Origin: Begonia masoniana
Lineage: Eukaryota > Streptophyta > Magnoliopsida > Cucurbitales > Begoniaceae
Assembly (NCBI GenBank): GCA_022432975.1
Contig: CM039511.1
Span: 18,998,557 to 19,062,556, forward strand
Reading direction: 5' to 3'
Length of the DNA stretch: 64,000 nucleotides
Position 1 is the first letter of the stretch; every line of letters starts with the position of its first letter. Below, in pieces: positions 1 through 10,841 of this stretch. A program made the translations under genes and the position numbers. The notes beneath the pieces are model-generated. The model was given only the letters and a program-made list of their open reading frames with translations. It did no database searches and had not been told where the DNA came from.

Positions 1-36
<36 letters not shown>
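1..36. repeat. (TC)n microsatellite
   Basis: Pure TC dinucleotide run at the window edge. It abuts the truncated kinase fragment directly and mirrors a GA run on that fragment's other side. Confidence 0.97.
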
Positions 37-39
<3 letters not shown>

Positions 40-748
40 TGGATGTATTCGACTCCCTGAGCTAACCCAATTACAATCCTTGATCTCGTGTCTCAATCGA
101 GGCTCTTTCTCTTCCTGTCATTTTCCGATCGGTCGTGTAGCCAGTCCCATACGCTTCCGTTCTCCATGTACACGTATATCAACAGGTTCAATTCCATTCT
201 TCTGTTGCTGCAGTAGCCAATCAATTTCACGAGATGGCGATGCCTTATCCTCCCGAGTGTCTTCACCTCGGCGATAAAGCTTTTGTTGAATAGAAGATCC
301 TCCTTCCATGGCATCTTCTTCACTGCCACAGTTTCTCCAGTGTACAATTCAGCCCTGTATATTGTTCCCGATCCTCCAGACCCGATAATGAATTCGCTAC
401 TCAAGTTGTAATTGACGTCTAAAATGCTCTGAAGATTCTGTAATTCTGCAATCTCCACAGGTATTTCTCCGTCGAAAGTGTTTCTAGACAATCGAAGCTC
501 GTATAATTTACTTAGTTTTATGATAGATGAAGGGATTGGTCCAGAAAAATGGTTTCTGTTGAGGTTAAGGACGTTGAGAGATCCTAAATTACCGATCTCG
601 ACAGGAAGAGTTCCGCTAAGTGAATTGCCGTCGAGAGACAGCACAAGCAGTTTGGAACAATCGAAGAGCTCTAGAGGAAGAGAACCAACAAATCTGTTGG
701 AGGATAACTTAATCTCTCCCAGCTGAGCCAATCTTCCAAGCCAAGGAG
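37..748 (-). pseudogene. LRR receptor-like kinase fragment, GSO1/GSO2-like, broken
   Basis: On the minus strand this reads as part of a plant leucine-rich-repeat receptor kinase of the GSO1/GSO2 group (plasma-membrane receptors for peptide signals in embryo and root barrier formation, known from the family). About four LRR units come first (motifs LSSNRFVGSLP, LDGNSLSGTLP, LNRNHFSGPIP, LSRNTFDGEIP). The reading then jumps straight to the kinase N-lobe: HNLS-type lead-in, glycine loop IGSGGSGTIY, the lysine of VAVKK, then HRHLVKLIGYC. The rest of the LRR, the membrane segment and the juxtamembrane part (well over 100 residues in the family) are missing. A tryptophan codon has become TGA near position 93; homology continues (VIGLAQGVEY) to about 37, where the TC run begins. 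The C-lobe with the catalytic loop is absent. No function is expected. Confidence 0.85.
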
Positions 749-773
749 AGAGAGAGAGAGAGAGGGGGGGGGG
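746..773. repeat. (GA)n run followed by G10
   Basis: GA dinucleotides at 746-763 run into ten Gs at 764-773. Receptor-kinase homology stops exactly at this run. Confidence 0.95.
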
Positions 774-2457
774 TAATTTAGTAATTTTAAAAAGGTATCT
801 GTCAATTTTAACTGAAAAATTAACGGCAGAGTTTGAATTGCAAACGTTTTATACGTTAGGGTTTGATTGGGTACAAAACAAACGTTAGGTACCAAATGGT
901 CACTGACCCCATACGTTGGAGTCTAAACGGTACTTTTTCCCTTTATTTATTTTATAGTATTTTGGTATGTTTAATGTGTTGGTGTTTTAAGTATCAGAAA
1001 ATTAAATAAAATGAACAAGATAAATAAAATTGAAAAAGAGAAGAAAAATAAGAGAGAAACCTTCGATCGATCGCAACTCAGACGATCAACACCTCCGCGA
1101 TCTCTCATGCCCACTGTGACTTACATCAGCCCGACACATCATAAGGTACACTAATTCTCCCTTGCCTTTGTTTGTTTCATTGAGGACAATTTCTAGTTTA
1201 AGTTTGGGGGAGTGATTTGAGCTTACTTTATATCTTTGCTATACTTTGTTTGGTTTTGCAACCTTAATTCTTGGTTGAGGTGTCGATGACTGAAATTTTG
1301 AACAAAGCTATGCTTTAAACCCTAGAAAAGCTCTAAGTAAATGTAACTTGTAGTAGTTAGCATTGACTTGAGCTTACAAAGTTTAACTAAAAATTTTAGC
1401 GCACATGTTTATTATTGATTGACTTGAGCTGTGGGTGTTATACTAGTGTAGTCTATATAATGAACATCCAAACACAGTAAGAGAGTGAAATTCTAGATAA
1501 ATTTAACGAGTGCTAGTAAGAAAAAAATCCTTCTTGGTTTTGGTTAGCATCTACGAATGTGAATTGATGTTTGTCAGAAAGAGAATAACTTAGGCCATCA
1601 TTGGATCGTTTGAGCTTTCTTGGCCTACCCTTTTGTGTCATTAAATGATACCCTTAGTTTCCATTTTTAGCTTTTTAATTACCGTTCATTTGTTACCTAT
1701 AATTCAGCCTAGCCTAAATTTTATATTTTCTACCCTATCGAATGAGCACAAGAATTATTGGGGTATTTAGGGGAAAGTCACAAAAGATGGTGATGAGAAA
1801 ATAAACAAACTCCTTTGTCATTTGACAAATTTTTATTGATTTGTATTTGTATTCAAGTTGCAGCTATCAAAAATGACGTCAAAGACGTAAAAAAAAATAT
1901 CTATTTGGTTTGCAAAAGAAAATGGCATAAGTTAAGCCATAGTTACAGTTTTATTTAGATTTTTGGTTTGCAGTTTATTATGAGTTGTATTGGTTGTAGT
2001 TTTGATATGATGACAAAGGAGCTAGTTTGGGTAATGATGAGTGAGCTAAGTTTGGGGGAGGTGAGGTGAGTTGAAGATAAATAAAAAAAGTTTGAGTGGT
2101 TGGAATAAAATTTGGTTGAGTTAAAGAGAGGAGGAAAGAGTAGTGCTCTATATAATCGCTTGTTTCCAAATAACTCCTACCCTTTAGCCTAGTCATATGT
2201 TACAAGCTTTTAAAAGACCTCGACTTTTATTTTGATTTATTGATGTTTTCTACTAGTTGGATGATGGGCAATGCTGTTGAACGATTAGAGTGATCCCAAG
2301 TGAAGTGTGAATTCGTTTCCTATAGCAACATTAGTTAATTCAACAGTTAGAGGAAAATAAGAATAAACACTCACACACACACAAAGATTTCTAAGTAAGC
2401 GACTGTCAATGAACTAGTATGAGTTATTGTTTGCAAAGTGTTAATCTTGGTGGTTTT
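774..2457 (+). other. AT-rich noncoding stretch, probably Athila/Tat-like gypsy 3' untranslated region
   Basis: No credible coding sequence. From about 1180 the text resembles the tail of Athila/Tat gypsy elements: a GAGGACAAT lead followed by AAGTTTGGGGG at 1200-1210, with a second AAGTTTGGGGG at 2048-2058. A third purine tract sits at 7293-7304 next to an LTR once the copia insertion is removed. A CGATCGATCG palindrome occurs at about 1064. The part before 1000 is unassigned. The family assignment rests on these purine tracts and on the LTR that follows, so it is moderate. Confidence 0.45.
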
Positions 2458-2608
2458 TGATACATAGAGAGAAAAAGAGAATAGAGTTTCTTATTAAACT
2501 GTTAAGCTAATCAGAATACACATAAAGAGTTTATGTAGTTTAGGTTTACAATAAAAAGTAAATAGACTAAAATATCCTTAGGTACTAATAAATATAATAT
2601 AACTAATA
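2458..2608 (-). repeat. Copia 3' LTR
   Basis: Matches 6986-7137 with few differences. Preceded by target duplication GTTTT at 2453-2457. Confidence 0.95.
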
Positions 2609-2624
2609 TTCCCCGTCAAACTCA
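2609..2624 (-). other. Copia polypurine tract
   Basis: The minus strand reads GTTTGACGGGGAA directly upstream of the 3' LTR. This is the usual purine-rich primer site for plus-strand synthesis in plant copia elements. Confidence 0.8.
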
Positions 2625-4145
2625 CGATGCTACAGCGATAAGTATTGAGAGTTTGTCAGATAAGAAACGAAAGCGCGAAGTCGAGAGTGCTTTTATAAAC
2701 ATATCAGCAATTTGCAAATGAGAAGAAACGAATGGCAATATGATGGTGCCGATCTGTAGGTGGTGGCAAGTGACATGACAATCAATCTCGATATGCTTGG
2801 TTCGCTCATGAAAAACTGGATTCCGTGCAATCTGAATAGCACTCTGATTATCACAATGTAACGGAGTAGGGTGACAAAGAGAAATACCCATATCAGCAAG
2901 CAACTGGCGTAACCAAACGATTTCACAGGTAGTCGAGGCCATGGCACGATACTCTGCTTTTGTAGAAGAGCGAGAAATAACATCTTGTTTCTTGCTCTTC
3001 CACAAAATAAGTGAGTCAGCGAGGAAAATACAAAATCCAGTGGTTGATTTGCGATTTGTAGGATCACCAGCCCAATCCGCATTAGAATAAGCACGCAGCT
3101 CTAACGAAGATGTAGAAGGGAACAAGAGACTATGAAACTGAGTTCCCTGAAGGTACCTGAGAATACAAAGAACGGCAACCCAATGAACTGTAGTAGGAGC
3201 AGTGACAAACTGACTAACCACATGAACAGCATGCGCAATGTCGGGGCGAGTCACAGTAAGATAAACCAAACTGCCTACAATGGTACAATAGAGACTGGAA
3301 TCTGTCAAATGAGTGCCCTCCGACAGAGAGTATCTAGCATTAGTCTCAAGGGGAGTATCAACAGTCCTGTTGTCAGTGAGTCGAGCACGCTCAAACAAAT
3401 CAGCTATATACTTTGATTGAGATAAGAGATAGCCTTTTGGGAAATAGGCAACCTCAATTCCCAAAAAATAACGTAGCATACCCAAGTCTTTCATAGCGAA
3501 GCAACGTGCCAACTCAGACTTCAAAGACTCAATACCATCGTAATCATCACCAGTAATTATCATGTCATTAACATACAAGTATAATAGAATACGTCCTGCC
3601 GTTGTACGCTTGACAAATAACGCCGAATCATGGTGACTATGAAGAAAGCCAAACGAAGTGATCACTATGGAAAACTTCTCAAACCAGGTACGTGGTGCTT
3701 GTTTGAAACCATAAAGAGCTTTGCGAAGTTTGCAAACTTCACCAGGCCGATGAGCTACACCGGGAGGAGGCGTCATATAAACTTCATCATGAAGATCGCC
3801 ATTCAAGAAGGCATTCTTGACATCCATCTGAGATATTCTCCATCGGCAAACAGAAGCAACTGCAATCAAAGTACGAACATTCATCATTTTTGCAACAGGA
3901 GCAAAAGTTTCTTCATAATCCATGCCATACTCCTGGGAATAGCCTTTAGTAACAAGTCGGGCCTTGTATCGTTGAATAGATCCATCGGATTTGGTTTTAA
4001 TCTTGTAGACCCAACAAGAACCAATGGTATGTTTTCCGAATAGCAGCGAAACCAAATCCCATGTATGAGTCTGGTGTAGAGCAGTAAGTTCCTCAGCCAT
4101 AGCAGCTTGCCAAAAGGGATCACAAACTGCCTCTCTATAGGACAA
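2622..4145 (-). pseudogene. Copia reverse transcriptase and RNase H, catalytically altered
   Basis: A 507-codon open frame covers the copia RT (from TWDLVSL and GCWVYKIK-like blocks, about residues 28-50, through FAPVAKM at 81-87 and MDVKNAFLNG at 107-116) and RNase H (about 350-480, with STKAEYRAMA and HCDNQSA). The length fits the C-terminal half of a copia polyprotein. Two key residues are changed. The RT catalytic YVDD reads YVND at residues 191-194 (codon 3567-3569). The first RNase H aspartate, in the YSDADW motif, is also Asn (residue 355, codon 3081-3083). Both are G-to-A changes at the first codon base on the coding strand. The frame is open but the enzyme is expected to be inactive. 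Confidence 0.93.
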
Positions 4146-4253
4146 AAGCTCAAAAAGACGATGAACAGAGGCAACAAAGGAAACAAAGGAAGTAGAATAA
4201 GAAGAGTACTCAAAATCAGGAAGTTTAGTAAACTTATGAGTACGAGTAGACTG

Positions 4254-5716
4254 TCACAGAGGAGGATCGTCCGCAATCTCATCCGACAACTGGGTGGTCG
4301 TAGGAGCAGGGGCATGAGAATTGGATGCCTCGTGAACCAAAGTATCAGATATAACTTCGTCGGGGTCGGTATTGAAAGGATCAATACGAACTAAATCTAA
4401 CTGTGTCATGTGATGAGAACTAGCAGGAACAGAAAAGAAGGGAATATGTTCTAAAAACACAACATGATGCGAGACATACAGTTTTTGACTAACTAGATCA
4501 AAACAACGATATCCCTTTTGACCAACACCATAACCCAAAAAGACACATAAGGCGGACTGAGGAGACAATTTATTACGCTCAACATGTGGTCAAAGAACAA
4601 AGCAAGTACAACCGAAGATGCGCAACAAGGAATAATCAGGTGAATAACCATATAACTTTTCAAAAGGGGACAAATTTGAATTATGAGATATTGGAATTTT
4701 GTTGATCACATGAGCAGCTATAAGTACTGCTTCCCCCCAAAACTCACTAGGAACCTTGGCTGACAACAAGAATGAACGAGCTGTTTCAACAAGATGACGA
4801 TGTTTTCTTTTAGTAACATCATTTTGTTGAGGAGTGTTTGTACACAAGGTTTGGTGGATAGTACAATCAGAAGCAAGTAACTGAGAAAAATTGTTAGAAG
4901 TGTATTCACCCCCCAAATCACACCGAAAACGTTTAATGCAGAAGAGTGTTGGGTTTTCACAAGAGCTCCAAAGTTACTGAATATGGTAAGGAAATCAGAC
5001 CTGTGTTTCATAAGATAAACCTAAGTATAACGAGTGAAATCATCAATGAACGAAACATAATATCTGGAACCCCATTTGGTGGATACAGGAGAGGATCCCC
5101 ACATATCAGAATGCACAAGATCAAATGGCGCAATGGATAAAGAAATACTTTTATAAAAAGGCAAGGTTGAAAATTTAGCCAGTTTACAACCACGACAATC
5201 AGAAATATCATGACTGGCTAAATGACCTAAAACTCCTGTAGACAACAAAAACTTTAAACGAGACGCAGAAACATGACCCAAAAGAGAGTGCCAAAGATAA
5301 AAATCAGAAGACGAATAACTCAAACGAAAAGACGACAAATCCACACTAGAGGCAGCAACATATGATACTTTGAGCTCATCCAAAACATAGAGTCCCCCTT
5401 TCCTACGGCCTGTCCCAATCGCCTTTTGAGATTGCGGGTCCTGAACACAACAAGTGGTAGAAGTAAAAAGAACTGAGAGACCATAATCACACAATTGACC
5501 AACAGATGCAAGATTTAATGTTAGACTAGGAATATGGTATACATCTAAAAGAGATAAACGAGATGTGCGAACAGAGCCAATTCCTACCAATGGCATTGGA
5601 GTACCATCGATGATCATGATAGAAAAAGAGGGAGCAGGAGTAATAGACGTAAAAGAATTAATATCAGGAGACATATGATGAGAAGCACCTGAATCTAAGA
5701 TCCATAAGGGAGACAT
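4254..5716 (-). pseudogene. Copia protease and integrase, frameshifted
   Basis: The protease active site ILDSGASHHMS lies near 5695. The GAG-pre-integrase zinc region follows (LWHSLLGH, then CRGCKLAK) and the integrase core (VHSDMWG, FIDDFTRYT). A break near 5010 is followed by GGEYTSNNF at 4916, and the integrase C-terminal part with FEKLYGYSP and FGCTCFV follows to 4590. A further piece at 4568-4254 (FLGYGVGQKGYRCFD) links to the RT. The catalytic integrase glutamate, normally in a VAERK context, is lysine here (VTKRK, codon 4809-4811). At least one frameshift and stops separate the pieces. Confidence 0.9.
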
Positions 5717-6724
5717 TTACCTGAATTAGCAAACAAAGACAAACCTTTAGGAGAGGAGGCTGACATGGCATGAGGCTGTGAAGTAAGGAACTGCTGAAAC
5801 TGCTCAAACATATATGGATCCAAAGACGGGGCAGCAACTGCATTATTGGACTGAGGTGGGCGATACATCCATGGAGCAGTCTGCGGCGTGCGTTGTTGTT
5901 GCGGTGGTCGTTGTTGCTGTTGTTGTTTGCCTTTACTCAGTAATTTGGGACACCGAGCCTTCCAATGACCTTTTCCCTTGCAGAAAGCACATTCATCCGG
6001 AGAAACCTTAGGAGCTGGTTTGTTTTGGTTGCTAAGCGGAGACTGTTGAGGAGCAGCAAAGACAGATGGAGCCGTAGGTGTGACAGGCACCTTATCTACC
6101 TTAAACTTAAGCCGAATCTCTTCTGCTAATAGTTCATTAACCACTGAATCAACAGACGGATGAGGAGAACGATGTAGAATTGTCCCACGCAATCCCTCTA
6201 AATCATTTTGAAGGGCCATCAAAAACTGTACCAGACGTTGTGCTTCTCTACGAGAAATATACGGTTCAAATGCTCGCAGCTCTGCAGACTCAATGAGAGC
6301 CAACTGATCCCAAAGATTAGTCATGGCAGAATAAAACTCTTGGATACTCATATCATTCTGTTGAAGTGCGTGAATATCTGACTCCAATTGATACTGTTTG
6401 GCGATATTAGACTACATGTACAATCTAGCCAGATGATCCTAGACCTCTTTAGCCGTCTCATATTTAGCCAACTGAACATCAATGGAATGAGTAACAGAAT
6501 TGTTAATCCACGTAATAATCTTTGAATTATCAGCCTCTCAATTGTCGACCACGGCCGCATAATCGTTTGTGTCGTCTGTAGGTTTAACCCGCACACCAGT
6601 AACATAGCTCCACATAGATTTTCCACGCAAAAAAATTCTTCATAACATAGCTCCAGTACGTGTAGGTTTTACCATCCAATTGAATACTAATTGACTGAAG
6701 GGAATCATCCTTACAACTAGCCAT
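5695..6724 (-). pseudogene. Copia gag (nucleocapsid) with frameshift and stops
   Basis: The gag start codon at 6724-6722 (MASCKDDSLQSISIQLDGK) is followed by a frameshift near 6630 and stops near 6540 and 6413. The open part from 6387 carries the gag core (LESDIHALQQNDMSIQEFY, then LVQFLMALQNDLEGLRG), a glutamine- and proline-rich linker, and one CCHC zinc knuckle (CAFCKGKGHWKARC) of the type that binds element RNA. The frame runs to about 5695, where it overlaps the start of the protease frame. Confidence 0.88.
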
Positions 6725-6973
6725 AATAAAAGAGACACAGAGACGAAATTTCCAAATCTGAAATTCTCAAATCAACAGAATTCGAAATCCCCAAATAACC
6801 AAATCAACATAGTCGAAAATCCCAAAATCGACAAAATCCAATCAACCAAACTCAAGCTAGAACAAATCAAAGGGAAAAAATAAAAAATTACCAGAAAAAA
6901 AAAATCAAAAATTTTGGGGCTGTGGCTTGGATTATAACTTCTTCAATCGAGTAAAGAGAATCCATGAATAGAA

Positions 6974-6985
6974 GCTTTGATACCA
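6974..6985 (-). other. Copia primer binding site (initiator-Met tRNA)
   Basis: The minus strand reads TGGTATCAAAGC, one base off the plant initiator-Met tRNA 3' complement TGGTATCAGAGC. It lies immediately inside the 5' LTR. Confidence 0.92.
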
Positions 6986-7137
6986 TGATAACATAGAGAG
7001 AAAAAGAGAATAAGGTTTCTTATTAAACTGTTAAGCTCTTCAGAATACACATAAAAAGTTTATATAGTTTAGGTTTACAATGAAAAATAAATAGACTAAA
7101 ATATCCTTAGGTACTAATAAATATAATATAACTAATA
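6986..7137 (-). repeat. Copia 5' LTR
   Basis: A 152-bp copy of 2458-2608, followed by target duplication GTTTT at 7138-7142. Confidence 0.95.
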
Positions 7138-7142
7138 GTTTT

Positions 7143-8767
7143 AATATGAATTTTTCAAGCTAAGACGAATTACCAACAACCTTGATTAGGATTGCTTTGC
7201 CATTATTTTGTTGTTGTATTTTAAATGGGATTGAGATTATAACTTTGTGTTGTCTGTGCTTAATTTTGTTAGCTTGAGGATAAACTTTCGATCAAGTTTA
7301 GGGGCATCTATTCAGACTCTTTTATACTTGATTCGATAATTTTTTTTCAAGTGTTTGAGAGAATTTGAAGTTTCTGCTGTAAGTGTGCAGATAAATTGAC
7401 ATATAATAGGTTGGAGTTCCAACAAAAAGAATTGGATGCATTACGAGGCAAAAGGGCAATTGTCGAGAAGCAAAAAAAGAACGTCTGCCGATCGATCGTC
7501 AAATCTGGGCGATCAATCGGTTAAAAAGAAATATGAAGAAACAAAGGCAGAAACAGCGCCGATCGATCGCCATTTCTGGGGCGGTCGATTGGCTAAAAGG
7601 CTGAAGAAACGAAATTCAGAATGCAAACCAGAGAACTGCCGATCAATCGACCAAATCTAGGCGATCGATCAGCTGAAGCAAATAACTTGGAGATGTTCGG
7701 GCAGAAGCTATGCCAATAGATCAGCCATACCAGGCGATCGATCGGATGAAGCGGTGAATTTTGACATTCCAGCAAACAGAATGTGAGCCGATCGATCGGC
7801 ACACCTGAGTCGATCGATTAGCTATCAAGGAATAAAAAAATTTTGATTTTAGCTATTTATCGTTTTAATCTCAACAATTGATCGAGGACGCCGATATTAC
7901 TAAAAATTAAGTTCTAGAGGCCGGGGGACTATCATTTAGAACATCGTTAGGAGGACCATAACGGAGCGAGAGCATCAGGAAAGGAAAATTCAGATCGACA
8001 ACCCTAGTTTTTCTTTCTTCTTCGCTTCTCAACTATGAACATCTTTATTATTCTCGTTGTTTCTCTTTATTTTAGCATGAACTAATTCACTTTTCTTAGG
8101 CTACGATGTAGTAGAATTATGACTGTTTAGTTTTTCTTTTAATTCAAATTATTAATTTTCTGTTTCGTAATTGTGTTGAGTAATTTATTCTGTTTTTAAT
8201 GTTTGCGATTGCCTGATCACCAAAAACATGTTTATAGGATTATTTTGAGAGACATGAGTTGAAAAATAATCGTGCACTAAATAATTTACCATGAAAAAGA
8301 TGTTAGACTAGAGATAGCTAATGCGTTTATGTGGTATTTTAATTTCTCATTTTTAATGTATTCAATTAATTCTCAGGATTAGAGACCGAGAGGTAATAAT
8401 TCGTTAGTTGAATAAGTTTATCATTACTCGAGAGAGATTGATAAATACTTTTGTGAAATTGTCATCAACACATAGAAATATAAATTAATGAATTGGATTA
8501 TAAATACTAAATATGATTAATTTAGATGAAATCAGAAACCATAGAGTTTTCGAATTACATTCTAAAATTCATTTAATTTATGCTATTTAATTAAATTATT
8601 TTGCTGTGTTATTTTAAATCCAAAATTATCAAAGTGTCATATTCATTATAAATTAGAATTAATTTCATTTGATAATTAATGAAACTAGTCCTCGTGGGAT
8701 CGACTCGTACTTATGAACTTTATTACTTTTGCGACACGTACACTTGCGTAAGTATTTTTTTGCAACA
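7143..8767 (+). mobile_element. Athila/Tat-like gypsy 3' end with LTR (about 7306-8767)
   Basis: After a purine tract (CAAGTTTAGGGG, 7293-7304) comes sequence homologous to the LTR seen at 22166-22670 and 23424-25281. Shared blocks include TTTATACTTGATTCGAT, GATAAATTGACAT-like text, paired CGATCGATCG units, TAGAGATAGCTAA, and the end block GTGGGATCGACTCGTACTTAT...TTGCGACA, closing with TTGCAACA at 8767. The usual start TGATAAGTGTG is degenerate here. The end block resembles Athila/Tat LTR ends known from plants. No gene lies in it. Confidence 0.6.
7484..7815. repeat. Degenerate array of paired CGATCGATCG palindromes
   Basis: Five units about 72-80 bp apart (near 7486, 7558, 7638, 7712 and 7787). 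Each has two GATCGATC-type palindromes separated by about 12 bp. The same paired motif recurs at 22370-22660 and 24460-24580 in the homologous LTR copies. Confidence 0.8.
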
Positions 8768-9628
8768 GTCACTAAACCTCGTGAGGGAGCGATGCAAGAG
8801 GGGTTCTACAGTCCTACCGGAGAACGTCTGGGAACTTGTAGGGGTGTGTGATGGTCATAGATGATCGGTTTAGAGTGAATTGCATCTTGACATTAACAAT
8901 TGAATGTTAAAAGCTGCTTTTGGAAATTTGATAAAAAGAAGGTTTTAAATCGTGCAAACTTGTTTATATTTGCATTGGATTAATTTAATTGTTGAAAATG
9001 GTTTGAACAGTGGTTGATAGATTTTTAAAAAGTTGAATACAAACTTGCATACATTTTATAAAAATGGCATGGATTTCAAAACAATCACTTTTATGTAGAG
9101 GATGGAGAATGATCCTGATAGTGTGGATAGAGTATGAGTTAGCTATTCTAACTGCTAGATTTATTTGCTGGGCGTAAAGCTCATTATGTGGATATTTTAT
9201 ATTTTTCATATATCAAGAACGTTCACCGTGATGGTAAAACAAATGTAATATAAAGTTGATAAAGAGGCTTAAGCAAGCCATCGAGATAAATGGTTCTTCT
9301 TTTTGAGATGGGATAGAGATTTTAGTTTTATTATGTATAAACTTCTTTTGAACGGTCACGTGTGTGTGACCTAGTTATTCTGTAATAGCTTCCGTGGACT
9401 ACTCTGATGAGAATGTAAATACTTTGATGTAAATATTTGAATGTATAGTATAAATATTGTTTGAAGGTTATTGGAAATATATTAATTTAGGATACCAGGT
9501 TCAAGAAATGGGCATTGATAAAAATACAAACGGATCCATCCAAAAGTGAAATCGAATTCTGTTCCCACCTCGGGAATCCTGTAGAGCCCGTTAGGGTCCG
9601 ATTTTGGGAAAAGAATTAGGTCTTGACA
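8768..9628 (+). repeat. gypsy-1 5' LTR, 5'-truncated
   Basis: Homologous to 25432-26299. The left part is lost: it begins where the Athila/Tat-like LTR ends. It ends in TCTTGACA just before the primer site. Confidence 0.85.
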
Positions 9629-9632
9629 GATT

Positions 9633-9644
9633 TGGTATCAGAGC
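9633..9644 (+). other. gypsy-1 primer binding site (initiator-Met tRNA)
   Basis: TGGTATCAGAGC, an exact complement of the plant initiator-Met tRNA 3' end, four bases inside the LTR. Confidence 0.95.
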
Positions 9645-9753
9645 TATACATAATAGTTCTAACTAGTTGAGTGGGTTAGTAACTATGTTTAGAATGTCTC
9701 TAATATTGCCTTGATGGTGAACGTTTTTCTGATTAATATATGATTTATTGTAG

Positions 9754-10840
9754 ATGGAGAGACAAGACTCTACTAGTAGAATCGATACTCAAGCAGATGA
9801 TATAGCTGAAATGCGAAGGGCTATCACAACTTTGGCTGATATGGTGAATAAAAATATTGCTCAGCAGAGCAATGAAAGAGTTGAAAGTGCTGACTCAATG
9901 GAGATGAAATCATTTGAGAGGTTTCGAAAGGTCAAACCTCCGGTATTCATGGGAGAAAGCAATTCAGCCATAGTTGAAGAGTGGTTGAGACAATTGAAAA
10001 AGAAGTTTGAAATGGTGAGAGTACCAGAAGAGTTCAAAGTCAAATTCGCTATGAATCAACTTGACGATAAAGCTGACAAATGATGGGATCAGACTAAGGC
10101 ATCCCTGGGCGATCAATGTGAATGGGATCGGTGCGAGAATGTCTTCTTGGAGAGATTCTTTCCCAAATATGTTCGGCAAGCAAAAGCCAAGGAATTTCTA
10201 GAGCTGGTTCAGAAAGACACGAGTGTTCTGGACTACAGGACAAAGTTTGAGGAGTTGACCAAGTATGTAGGACAGTTTATTCCAGACGAAGCTGCACGAG
10301 TGACCCAACGATTTGAACTGGGCCTTAGGTCGGGCATTTCGAACAAAATGGTGGCTTTGAAGATCGAGTTTTATCTAGATATGGTCGAGAGGGTCATACT
10401 TATTGAACAAAAGCTGGTGGTAAGTAAAGACAAATGGGAAGCCCAAAGAAAGACGAAAGAAAAGAAACAAGAAACTGCCCATGGAGAAGATCAACGGTCC
10501 AAAAAGCCCAGATTTGCTCCACCTCAATCTTAAACTCAGGGTTCATATCAGAGTGGATCGGCAAAAAGTGAGGGTGGTAGTTCATAACCGACTGATAGTT
10601 GTACCTGCTATTATTGTGGTAAAGTGGGTCACATCAAGAGGAACTGTAGAAAATGGAAAGTTGACAATCCTTATGTTCAGTAGGGGAGTCAACCAACTCA
10701 ATTTCCAACTGTGATTCCTCCTCCAAAATTTCAGTCAAATCAACCAACCTCAAGACAATATGAGGGAAATATTTCACAAACTGCCAGCTCTCAACCGAAA
10801 GTGCATGCCTTTGGTGCTTTTGTGAACAATCTGACAATGC
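9754..10840 (+). pseudogene. gypsy-1 gag, broken
   Basis: The start ATG at 9754 opens a retrotransposon gag: RFRKVKPPVFMGES, then EEWLRQLKKKFEMV. TGA at 10081-10083 replaces a conserved tryptophan of the WWD-type motif. The same frame continues with LERFFPKYVRQAKAKEFLEL and VTQRFELGLRSGI to a stop at about 10531. One CCHC knuckle follows (CYYCGKVGHIKRNC, about 10606-10650) after another stop. Gag forms the particle shell and binds RNA. This copy is non-functional. Confidence 0.88.
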
Positions 10841-10841
10841 G

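Larger units (their letters stand above)
2458..7137 (-). mobile_element. Complete Ty1/copia LTR retrotransposon, minus strand, degenerate
   Basis: A 4.68-kb element with 151- and 152-bp LTRs flanked by the perfect 5-bp duplication GTTTT (2453-2457 and 7138-7142). On the minus strand the order is 5' LTR, initiator-Met tRNA primer site, gag, protease, integrase, RT, RNase H, purine tract, 3' LTR, which is copia order. Both LTRs read TATTAG...TATCA instead of TG...CA, so the odd 5' end was present at insertion. It sits inside the Athila/Tat-like tail. The short LTRs suggest an Ale/Retrofit-like lineage (inference). It cannot be autonomous: see the gag, integrase and RT entries. Confidence 0.95.

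Noticed and set aside
1978..2196. 72-codon minus-strand open frame in the Athila-like tail, considered as an env-like relic
   Set aside because: Short, low complexity, wrong strand for the surrounding element, and no membrane or signal features.
3630..4043. 137-codon plus-strand open frame
   Set aside because: Antisense to the copia RT coding frame, which explains the sequence fully.
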